This document shows, piece by piece, positions 1-4,779 of a stretch of DNA of 8,164 bases. The position numbers were made by a program, and so were the translations under genes. Each line of letters opens with the position of its first letter. The stretch's first letter is position 1. The stretch spans positions 1-8,164 of the forward strand of contig CAZWST010000058.1 in the NCBI GenBank assembly GCA_964636965.1, written 5' to 3'. Origin of the DNA: CAG-582 sp964636965. GTDB lineage: Bacteria > Bacillota_I > Bacilli_A > RF39 > UBA660. The notes under the pieces were generated by a model, which saw only the letters and a list, made by a program, of their open reading frames with translations, did no database searches and had not been told where the DNA came from.

Positions 1-21
1 TTACTAATTTTATTTAGATAA
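1..21 (+). CDS. Possible C-terminal end of a small hydrophobic (toxin-like) peptide, cut by window edge
   Basis: Reading from base 1 gives six codons, LLILFR, followed by two stops (TAA TAA). The call rests on position rather than on the six residues. The reading frame ends 7 nt before the terminator hairpin of the minus-strand sRNA A, just as the complete 23-residue hydrophobic peptide at 4475-4546 ends 5 nt before the matching hairpin of sRNA B. By analogy this would be the tail of the peptide partner of sRNA A. The start and most of the gene lie outside the window, so it could equally be chance non-coding sequence. Confidence 0.3.
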   Translation, partial: LLILFR

Positions 22-22
22 T

Positions 23-54
23 AAAAAACATCTTTATTCTTCTGAATAAAGATG
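23..54 (-). terminator. Rho-independent terminator of sRNA A
   Basis: CATCTTTATTC (29-39) pairs perfectly with GAATAAAGATG (44-54) around a 4-nt loop. On the minus strand the stem is followed by six Ts (28 down to 23). The plus strand has no T-run after the stem, so this terminator mainly serves the minus-strand RNA. Confidence 0.75.
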
Positions 55-102
55 CGAAACCATGTGGTAAGCATCATACCCAAGAGATAATCTGCTTTCA
101 CC
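23..102 (-). ncRNA. Putative small antisense-type RNA (sRNA A), paralogue of the RNA at 4545-4627
   Basis: On the minus strand an extended -10 (TGTTATAAT) is followed after about 7 nt by a roughly 80-nt transcript that ends in a perfect 11-bp hairpin and six Ts. Its layout matches sRNA B: a 5' segment that can fold through AAGCA with UGCUU, a shared core (ATGCTTACCACAT here, ATGCCTGCCACAT in sRNA B), a short linker and a terminator hairpin. There is no open reading frame of note. By analogy with convergent Fst/par-type loci it would silence a toxin mRNA entering from the left of the window. Function is inferred; the promoter, core and terminator are visible. Confidence 0.5.
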
Positions 103-108
103 TATTTA

Positions 109-138
109 ATTATAACATGATGATTTAAAATAATTCAA
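109..138 (-). promoter_or_regulatory. Promoter of sRNA A (extended -10)
   Basis: On the minus strand, -35 TTGAAT (138-133) is followed after 18 nt by TATAAT (114-109), preceded by TGT, which makes an extended -10. sRNA B has the same arrangement, also with an 18-nt spacer and TG-N-TATAAT. Confidence 0.6.
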
Positions 139-171
139 TTATTTTCTTGTCTTTTTTTTAATTCTTTAATA

Positions 172-180
172 TGTTAAAAT
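172..180 (+). promoter_or_regulatory. Probable extended -10 promoter for whiA
   Basis: TGTTAAAAT fits an extended -10 (TG-N-TAAAAT). No good -35 stands at the usual distance; TTGTCT at 147-152 is 22 nt away. Transcription would start near 187, leaving an untranslated leader of only about 15 nt that carries the AGGG ribosome binding site. Because sRNA A points away on the other strand, whiA needs a promoter here unless it is read through from the left. Confidence 0.4.
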
Positions 181-201
181 GTACTTAGGGATGTGTATAT
201 T

Positions 202-1119
202 ATGGCTTCATTTACTACACAAATTAAAGATGAAATAACTAAAATTGAAACTGAAAAATGTGAATCATTGGCTGAGGTGTGTTCATACATTTATTTTAAT
301 GGGAATATTACACCTAATATTATTACACTTTATATTGAAAATAATTCAGTTGCAAGACGAATGTTTAATTTAATAAAAAGACTTTATGGTATAGATATAA
401 AACTTACAACTAGAACTCAAAAAAGATTTAATGTTAAAACTATTTATATTTTAGAGTTAAATCAAAAGGTAGATGTTATAAGAAAAGATATAGAAGATTC
501 TTTAAATCATATTGATGAATATTCAGATCCAGAAAAAGCATCATTCTTAAAAGGGGCTTTCTTATCATCAGGTTCTATTAATGATCCTAAAAAAAGTAAG
601 TATCATTTAGAAATATTAGTTACTTTTGAAAATGATGCAATGTTAATAACTAAGTTACTTGCTGATTTAAATTTTTCTTCTAAATATTTGAAACGCGATA
701 AAGGTTATATGGTATATTTAAAACAAGCAGAAGAGATAAGTGATTTTATAAAACTTCTTGGAGCAATCAATGCACTTTTCTATTTTGAAGATATAAGAAT
801 TTATAGGGATCACAAAAATATGGTCAATAGACTTAATAACTGTGAAATAGCCAATGAAGTAAAATCATTAAAAACCTGTAATGAACAAATCGCTAATATT
901 AATTATTTAAAAGAACATGATTTATTAAGTTTACTTGATGAAAAGAATAATTTAGTAATTGAGTATAGACTTAAATATCCTGAAACTACTTTAGCTGAAC
1001 TTGCAGAAATAATAAGTTTAGAGACGGATATGAAGATAACAAAATCTGGTATTAATCATCATTTTAGAAAAATAAAAGATTTAGTAGAAAGAAATAAAGA
1101 GGCAAATAATAGAAAATAA
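202..1119 (+). CDS. whiA: DNA-binding protein WhiA
   Basis: WhiA is a conserved Gram-positive DNA-binding regulator; in non-sporulating species it is linked to cell division and chromosome organisation. The 305-residue product has the family layout. The N-terminal LAGLIDADG-derived fold carries FLKGAFLSSGSINDP at about 115-129, YHLEI at 134-138 and KRDKGYMVYLK at 164-174. The linker holds the FEDIRIYRD...NRLNNCEIAN block at 195-218. The C-terminal helix-turn-helix has TLAELAEII and ITKSGINHHFRKI at about 263-291. I chose ATG 202 (MASFTTQIKDE, matching the family start) over GTG 193, which lies only 2 nt after AGGG (187-190). In Bacillus whiA follows rapZ and yvcK; here its immediate left neighbour is a small RNA gene, so it looks separately transcribed. 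It converges on clpP. Confidence 0.95.
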   Translation: MASFTTQIKDEITKIETEKCESLAEVCSYIYFNGNITPNIITLYIENNSVARRMFNLIKRLYGIDIKLTTRTQKRFNVKTIYILELNQKVDVIRKDIEDSLNHIDEYSDPEKASFLKGAFLSSGSINDPKKSKYHLEILVTFENDAMLITKLLADLNFSSKYLKRDKGYMVYLKQAEEISDFIKLLGAINALFYFEDIRIYRDHKNMVNRLNNCEIANEVKSLKTCNEQIANINYLKEHDLLSLLDEKNNLVIEYRLKYPETTLAELAEIISLETDMKITKSGINHHFRKIKDLVERNKEANNRK

Positions 1120-1137
1120 GCCATATTGGCTTATTTT
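1113..1137. terminator. Shared bidirectional terminator between whiA and clpP
   Basis: A perfect 11-bp stem (1113-1123 with 1127-1137, loop TAT) has A-rich and T-rich outer arms, so it reads as hairpin plus T-run in both directions. The whiA stop (1117-1119) and the clpP stop (1133-1131 on the minus strand) both lie inside the stem, so one hairpin serves both genes. Confidence 0.8.
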
Positions 1138-1709
1138 TCATTTGTTATTATTTTATCAATAATTCCATATTCTAAAGCAGTGGATGCTGACATGTAGTTA
1201 TCTCGATTAGTATCTATGTTTATTTTCTTTATTGATTTATTTGTATTTTTTGCAAGTATTTTATTTAATTTATCTCTTAAGTATAGAATATGATCAGCTT
1301 GTATTTTTACATCTGTTGCTTGTCCTTGTCCTCCTCCTAATACTTCATGAATCATTACTTCTGTATTTGGTAAGGCAAACCTTTTGCCTTTTGTCCCGCT
1401 CGATAATAAAAATGCTCCCATACTTGCACAAGAACCAATCCCGATAGTTTTAATATCTGATTTAACTAAGTTCATCGTGTCATATATAGCAAGTCCAGCA
1501 GTAACTGAACCTCCAGGAGAATTAATATACATTGATATATCTTCATTACTAATTGAATCTAAATATAAGAGTTCTGATATAATAATTGAAGATAAATCAT
1601 CATTTATTTCACCAGACAAGAATATAATACGATCTTTTAAAAGTCTTGAATATAAATCATAGGCATATTCATGATCATGACTTTTTTCTATAACAGTTGG
1701 ACAAAACAT
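1131..1709 (-). CDS. clpP: ATP-dependent Clp protease proteolytic subunit ClpP
   Basis: ClpP is the cytoplasmic serine protease that forms a tetradecameric barrel and degrades proteins fed to it by Clp ATPases such as ClpX or ClpC. The 192-residue product has the usual length. It shows the N-terminal PTVIE and YDLYSRLLKDRII blocks, YINSPGGSVTAG, and the triad: Ser96 in GSCASMGAF, His121 in MIHEVLGG and Asp170 in DTNRDNY, with family-typical spacing (25 and 49 residues). I chose the internal ATG at 1709-1707 because AGGTGAT (1720-1714) stands 4 nt upstream of it; the in-frame GTG nine bases earlier lies inside that ribosome binding site. No convincing CtsR heptad pair is visible upstream. It shares a terminator with whiA. 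Confidence 0.96.
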   Translation of the reverse strand: MFCPTVIEKSHDHEYAYDLYSRLLKDRIIFLSGEINDDLSSIIISELLYLDSISNEDISMYINSPGGSVTAGLAIYDTMNLVKSDIKTIGIGSCASMGAFLLSSGTKGKRFALPNTEVMIHEVLGGGQGQATDVKIQADHILYLRDKLNKILAKNTNKSIKKINIDTNRDNYMSASTALEYGIIDKIITNEK

Positions 1710-1747
1710 AAGTATCACCTATAAATAGTATATAAAAATACGTTTAT

Positions 1748-1756
1748 TTTATAACA
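1748..1756 (-). promoter_or_regulatory. Possible extended -10 promoter for clpP
   Basis: On the minus strand TGTTATAAA (1756-1748) fits TG-N-TATAAA. A second candidate, TATACT, lies nearer the gene at 1732-1727. Neither has a good -35. A CTGACA element (reverse complement of TGTCAG, 1765-1770) sits too close to serve as a normal -35 for the first one. The call is tentative. Confidence 0.35.
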
Positions 1757-1784
1757 ACTTAATATGTCAGAATGTGTAATATTA

Positions 1785-1836
1785 TTGACTAGTATATATT
1801 ATTTTTAATGTATTAAACATTTTATAATGGTATAAT
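1785..1836 (+). promoter_or_regulatory. Promoter region of the kinase-gap unit
   Basis: The best element is the extended -10 TGGTATAAT at 1828-1836, with a predicted start near 1843 at the edge of the ribosome binding site. The same TGGTATAAT precedes the surface-protein gene at 4747-4755. An upstream TTGACT (1785-1790) looks like a -35 but has only a weak partner near 1811-1816 (TATTAA, 20-nt spacer), so it may be a second weak promoter. Confidence 0.45.
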
Positions 1837-1853
1837 TTATAATAGGTGATACT

Positions 1854-3296
1854 ATGAATGTTAAAATCTATGGGGCTGGGTTAAAATTTATGCTTTGTAA
1901 TGCAATAAAAAGACTTTATAATGGTGAAGTAGTATTTCATCATTCTTTAGATCATGGAATATACGCGACGATTATAAGTGAAACTATAATTAATGAAGAT
2001 GAGATAAAAAAGATTAAATCTACAATGGACGCAATGGTACAAAAAGATATACCTTTTAATAAAAAGGTAATTGGTAAACAAGAAGCTTATGATTTCTTTA
2101 TGAAAAAAGGACATTTTGAAAAGGCACTCAATGTTTTGAATATAAATAATTTAACCGTTTCATTATTTGAATTTGAAGGTCAGTATAATTATTTTTATTC
2201 TCATGATATGCCAAAGAGTTCCAAAGAAACTCCCTTATTTGATTTATATTATGTTGGACCAAATGAGTTAGTGCTACTTTATCCAATAGATGGGCATATA
2301 GATTTTACTTTTAGAAAAAATATTTATAATTCATTTAGATTTTATGATAATTGGCTTAATAAACAAGGACTTAATTATGTAAGTGATGTTAATAAGATAG
2401 TAGCTGAGTCTGGTATTCGTGATTTAATTAAGAAAAATGATATCATGGTAGATAATGAAGTATATGAAATTGCTAAAAAGGTTGTTGAATTGGGTAAAAG
2501 AATTGTTTTAATTGCAGGTCCATCATCAAGTGGAAAAACTACTACTAGTAAAAAGATGAGTTTATATTTATCTAGTTTAGGATGTAAAGCTCATGCAATT
2601 AGTTTGGATGATTTCTTTGTAAATCGTGATGAAACTCCATTAGACAAAAATGGTAAAAGAGATTACGAGTGTTTAGAAAGTATTGATCTTAAACTATTTA
2701 ATCAAGATTTAAATGATTTGTTAGAGGGTAAAAGTGTTGTAATACCAACGTATAATTTCTTATCTGGTGAGAAAGAATACAAAAGGGAACCTTTAATTAT
2801 TGGGGACTCAGATATTTTAGTTATTGAAGGTTTACATGCTTTGAATCCAGCTTTGCTTAGTTTAAATGATTCTTCTACTATTTATCGTGTTTATATAAGT
2901 CCATTAACTCCACTTAATGTTGATAGACATAATTATGTTTCAACAACAGATAATAGACTTATTAGAAGAATTGTAAGGGATTATCGTACAAGAGGAAGAT
3001 CAGCTGAGGCAAGTTTAGCAACTTGGGAGAGTGTAAGAAAGGGTGAAGAAAAATATATTTTCCCTTATACTGATACAGCTGATGCAATAGTCAATACGGC
3101 TTATGTTTATGAACTTGGAGTGTTGAAAGTTTATGTAGAACCACTACTTTATAACATAAGTATGGATTCAGAATTTTATTATGAAGCTCGTAGACTTTTA
3201 GATAATTTGAAATCTATTTATTCAATACCAAGTGAATATGTTGATGAAGATAATTTATTAAGAGAATTTATTGGTGGATCTTGTTTTGAGGAGTGA
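1854..3296 (+). CDS. Nucleoside (uridine-like) kinase with tRNA-synthetase SAD-like N-terminal region
   Basis: This 480-residue protein is predicted to transfer phosphate from ATP to a nucleoside, probably uridine or cytidine (salvage), in the cytoplasm. The N-terminal part (about 28-98: HHSLDHGIY, then EIKKIKSTMDAMV and GKQEAYDFF) resembles the second additional domain of threonyl/alanyl-tRNA synthetases. The C-terminal half is a uridine kinase/phosphoribulokinase-type P-loop domain: Walker A GPSSSGKTT 222-230, DDFF 252-255, VIEGLHALNP 323-332, and a basic lid RLIRRIVRDYRTRGR 368-382. Relatives that I know are about 550 residues with an N-terminal TGS domain; that domain is absent. AGGTGAT 1844-1850 precedes ATG 1854. 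The gene ends in GAG GAG TGA, and those Glu codons form the ribosome binding site of gap, 4 nt downstream. Substrate is inferred from family. Confidence 0.85.
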   Translation: MNVKIYGAGLKFMLCNAIKRLYNGEVVFHHSLDHGIYATIISETIINEDEIKKIKSTMDAMVQKDIPFNKKVIGKQEAYDFFMKKGHFEKALNVLNINNLTVSLFEFEGQYNYFYSHDMPKSSKETPLFDLYYVGPNELVLLYPIDGHIDFTFRKNIYNSFRFYDNWLNKQGLNYVSDVNKIVAESGIRDLIKKNDIMVDNEVYEIAKKVVELGKRIVLIAGPSSSGKTTTSKKMSLYLSSLGCKAHAISLDDFFVNRDETPLDKNGKRDYECLESIDLKLFNQDLNDLLEGKSVVIPTYNFLSGEKEYKREPLIIGDSDILVIEGLHALNPALLSLNDSSTIYRVYISPLTPLNVDRHNYVSTTDNRLIRRIVRDYRTRGRSAEASLATWESVRKGEEKYIFPYTDTADAIVNTAYVYELGVLKVYVEPLLYNISMDSEFYYEARRLLDNLKSIYSIPSEYVDEDNLLREFIGGSCFEE

Positions 3297-3300
3297 TTAT

Positions 3301-4299
3301 ATGAAAAGAATAGCAATTAATGGTTTTGGTAGAATTGGAAGACTTGCATTTAGATGCCTTATGGATGATAGTGAACTTGAAGTAGTAGCTATAAATGATT
3401 TAACTAGTGTAGAAGATTTATACTATTTGCTTAAATATGATTCAAATTTTAGAGGTTTTAATAGTGATCGTATAAGTTATAATGATGAAGGTATTTTACT
3501 TGATAATAGATTAATTAAAGTTTATAAAGAAAAAGATGCAATTAATTTACCTTGGGAAAGTGAAAAAATAGATGTTGTTTTAGAGTGTACAGGTTTTTAT
3601 ACTGATAAAGAAGCATCTTTAGCACATATAAAGGCTGGAGCTAAACATGTTATTATTTCTGCACCGGCTAAGGGAGATTTAAAAACTATTGTTTACGGAG
3701 TAAATGATAATATCCTTGATGGTAGTGAGGAAGTTATTTCTGCTGCATCTTGTACAACAAACTGTCTTGCTCCTGTTCTTAATTTGCTTGATAAGTATTT
3801 TGAAGTAAAAAGTGGCTATATGACAACAATACATGCAACAACTAATGATCAAACAACTTTAGATATTGCTCATAAAAAAGGTGCATATTCGCGTCGTGGT
3901 AGAAGTGCTATGGCAAACATTATTCCAGCATCTACTGGTGCTGCAACAGCAATAGGGAAAGTTATTCCTAAATTAGATGGAAAACTATCTGGTTCAGCAT
4001 TCCGTGTTCCAACAATCGATGGTTCAGTAATTGATTTAACAATTGAACTTGGAAAAAAAGTAACAAAAGAAGAAATTAATGCTGTTTTTAAAACTAACCA
4101 AAGTGAGGTAATTAAATTTACAACTGATCCAATTGTATCTAGTGATGTAGTTGGTTTAACTACGGGTGCTTTAGTGGATGGACTTTTAACAGAAGTATTA
4201 GATACAGAAAATGGTCAACTTATAAAGATAGTTGCTTGGTATGATAATGAACTAGGATATACAAATCAAATGTTAAGAACTATGAAAAAATTTATATAA
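3301..4299 (+). CDS. gap: Glyceraldehyde-3-phosphate dehydrogenase, type I
   Basis: GAPDH catalyses the NAD-dependent, phosphate-requiring oxidation of glyceraldehyde-3-phosphate to 1,3-bisphosphoglycerate in glycolysis. The 332-residue product is of normal length. Visible are the Rossmann motif INGFGRIGR (6-14), Asp33 in AINDL (favours NAD), the catalytic ASCTTN with Cys151, His178 in TIHATTND, STGAATAIGKVIP (211-223), Arg235 in AFRVPT and WYDNELGY (313-320). The pair usually Leu-Pro in NAD-specific enzymes (LDLPH) reads LDIAH here. I chose ATG 3301 rather than the in-frame codon at 3271, because GAGGAG (3288-3293) lies 7 nt upstream and the protein then starts as the family does. It is the second gene of a tight unit with the nucleoside kinase and is followed by a strong terminator. 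Confidence 0.97.
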   Translation: MKRIAINGFGRIGRLAFRCLMDDSELEVVAINDLTSVEDLYYLLKYDSNFRGFNSDRISYNDEGILLDNRLIKVYKEKDAINLPWESEKIDVVLECTGFYTDKEASLAHIKAGAKHVIISAPAKGDLKTIVYGVNDNILDGSEEVISAASCTTNCLAPVLNLLDKYFEVKSGYMTTIHATTNDQTTLDIAHKKGAYSRRGRSAMANIIPASTGAATAIGKVIPKLDGKLSGSAFRVPTIDGSVIDLTIELGKKVTKEEINAVFKTNQSEVIKFTTDPIVSSDVVGLTTGALVDGLLTEVLDTENGQLIKIVAWYDNELGYTNQMLRTMKKFI

Positions 4300-4329
4300 A
4301 AAATTAGAAGGGTATCTTCTAATTTTTTT
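4298..4329 (+). terminator. Rho-independent terminator after gap
   Basis: AAAATTAGAAG (4300-4310) pairs perfectly with CTTCTAATTTT (4316-4326) around GGTAT, followed by a T-run to 4329. The stem starts at the gap stop codon. The A-rich 5' arm means it could also stop minus-strand transcription. Confidence 0.85.
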
Positions 4330-4384
4330 ATGTCTAAAAAGCTTACGACAAAATGTGACAAACTAAAGTTAAAATGTGTGATAG

Positions 4385-4390
4385 TATAAA
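4385..4390 (+). promoter_or_regulatory. Weak candidate -10 for the small-peptide mRNA
   Basis: TATAAA at 4385-4390 would start an mRNA near 4397 with a leader of about 78 nt. No clear -35 is seen at the right distance. Upstream there is a short direct repeat, AAAATGTG, at 4350-4357 and 4371-4378, which could be a regulator site. An alternative -10 is TAAAAT at 4370-4375. Confidence 0.3.
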
Positions 4391-4415
4391 TAAATTTGAG
4401 AGACGTGAAGATGCC

Positions 4416-4472
4416 TACCACTCAACCACAAGCTAAAGTTATTCAGGGGGTTTTGAAGTAAAGAGGGTGGTA
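4416..4472 (+). promoter_or_regulatory. Predicted mRNA hairpin masking the ribosome binding site of the small peptide
   Basis: TACCACTC (4416-4423) can pair with GGGTGGTA (4465-4472) as an 8-bp stem with one G-U pair. The 3' arm covers the end of the Shine-Dalgarno sequence (GAGGG, 4463-4467) and the space up to the ATG at 4475. Cis-masked ribosome binding sites are typical of type I toxin mRNAs. The 5' arm lies in ATGCCTACCAC, which is also present in sRNA B as ATGCCTGCCAC. The fold was found by eye without energy calculation. Confidence 0.45.
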
Positions 4473-4474
4473 TA

Positions 4475-4546
4475 ATGACAAAAAATCAAATGTCTTTATT
4501 GATATTTATTTTAGTTATTATTATTTTTATTTTAGTAATAGAATAA
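4475..4546 (+). CDS. Small hydrophobic peptide, putative type I toxin (23 aa)
   Basis: The gene encodes 23 residues: a short polar start (MTKNQMS), one unbroken hydrophobic helix of Leu, Ile, Val and Phe at about 8-22, and a final Glu. It would be a single membrane-spanning peptide, resembling holin-like or Fst-type toxins in size and character; I cannot assign a named family. The Shine-Dalgarno GAGGG (4463-4467) is 7 nt before ATG. Support for a real gene comes from context: its own leader with a predicted masking hairpin, and a convergent promoter and terminator for an RNA that overlaps the stop codon (the T-run of sRNA B lies over the TAA). Chance low-complexity sequence remains possible. 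If real, it would depolarise or perforate the membrane when unsilenced (inference from family behaviour). Confidence 0.5.
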   Translation: MTKNQMSLLIFILVIIIFILVIE

Positions 4547-4574
4547 AAAGCGGCATCTTACTCATTTGAATAAG
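4545..4574 (-). terminator. Terminator of sRNA B, overlapping the end of the peptide gene
   Basis: The stem joins 4552-4563 to 4568-4579. On the minus-strand RNA all 12 pairs form, one as G-U; on the plus strand that same pair is a C-A mismatch. GC and five Ts (4549-4545) follow on the minus strand. The G-U versus C-A difference points to the minus-strand RNA as the selected one. Confidence 0.7.
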
Positions 4575-4627
4575 ATGCCCAAAACAAATATGTGGCAGGC
4601 ATTAGCTTGTAATGTAACGCCTCTCAC
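4545..4627 (-). ncRNA. Putative antitoxin RNA (sRNA B), convergent with the small-peptide mRNA
   Basis: The minus strand carries an extended -10, a roughly 83-nt transcript, and a hairpin with a T-run. The 5' part folds into an 8-bp stem (AGGCGTTA, 4622-4615, with TAATGCCT, 4604-4597) with a 10-nt loop. A single-stranded GCCACATATTTG follows, then the terminator. TGCCAC (4597-4592) can pair with GTGGTA (4467-4472) at the peptide's ribosome binding site. The 5' end, which reads GTGAGAGGC on the minus strand, complements GCCTACCAC (4413-4421) with two mismatches. The two RNAs therefore share two short pairing regions and a terminator, the layout of pAD1 par. The shared architecture with sRNA A supports a functional RNA. 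Confidence 0.55.
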
Positions 4628-4669
4628 TAATTTAATTATATCATATAATAAAAATGTTATACAAGCTAA
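4602..4669. repeat. Inverted repeat flanking the sRNA B promoter, with a third copy in the peptide mRNA leader
   Basis: TTAGCTTGTA (4602-4611) is the reverse complement of TACAAGCTAA (4660-4669), and the sRNA B promoter lies between them. A third ACAAGCTAA occurs at 4428-4436 in the leader of the peptide mRNA. The core AGCT is self-complementary, so the copies in the two RNAs could kiss through it. Alternatively the pair is an operator. Confidence 0.5.
4635..4664 (-). promoter_or_regulatory. Promoter of sRNA B (extended -10)
   Basis: On the minus strand, -35 TTGTAT (4664-4659), an 18-nt spacer, then TGA-TATAAT with TATAAT at 4640-4635. It has the same spacer and extended -10 form as the sRNA A promoter. 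The predicted start is near 4627. Confidence 0.6.
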
Positions 4670-4746
4670 CATTTAGTTGTTTTAATTAATCAGGAAATAA
4701 ATTATCTTTTTATATTTATAAAAATCTATTATCTATTAGTATTTTT

Positions 4747-4755
4747 TGGTATAAT
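4747..4755 (+). promoter_or_regulatory. Extended -10 promoter of the surface-protein gene
   Basis: TGGTATAAT is an extended -10; no clear -35 is present. A start near 4762 leaves a leader of about 18 nt holding AGAGGTG (4765-4771). A second TATAAT at 4759-4764 abuts the ribosome binding site and is too close to be the main promoter. Confidence 0.5.
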
Positions 4756-4779
4756 AAGTATAATAGAGGTGTATGTGTG

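Larger units (their letters stand above)
1711..1853. repeat. Perfect 12-bp inverted repeat at the two ends of the clpP/kinase divergent region
   Basis: AGTATCACCTAT (1711-1722) is the exact reverse complement of ATAGGTGATACT (1842-1853). Each arm is the ribosome binding site region of a divergent gene: clpP to the left, the nucleoside kinase to the right. Much of the identity is explained by AGGTGAT, which complements the 16S 3' end, but the match extends beyond it on both sides. Confidence 0.6.

Noticed and set aside
23..102. tRNA or riboswitch reading of the left-edge hairpin region
   Set aside because: No cloverleaf, no CCA or T-loop consensus, and the terminator sits on the strand pointing away from whiA, so it cannot be a whiA leader switch.
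193..195. GTG start for whiA
   Set aside because: Only 2 nt from the AGGG site and adds three residues absent from the family; ATG 202 gives the standard MASF start.
1384..1662. Plus-strand open frame across clpP
   Set aside because: It lies opposite a clear clpP gene with catalytic triad, has no ribosome binding site and no recognisable domain; shadow frame.
1754..1800. CtsR or CIRCE operator upstream of clpP
   Set aside because: Only isolated GTCA-like fragments are present; no paired GGTCAAA heptads and no CIRCE inverted repeat.
3294..3296. TGA as tryptophan (Mycoplasma code) in this organism
   Set aside because: The kinase TGA stands right after the gap ribosome site, and the Trp codons in the kinase, gap, CYTH and ileS genes are all TGG with no in-frame TGA.
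3271..3300. Longer gap start overlapping the kinase gene
   Set aside because: The added residues are not part of the GAPDH fold; ATG 3301 has GAGGAG at the ideal distance and starts directly at the Rossmann strand.
4602..4669. Insertion-sequence ends or attachment site
   Set aside because: The inverted repeat is short, flanks only a promoter, has no target duplication and no transposase or integrase nearby.
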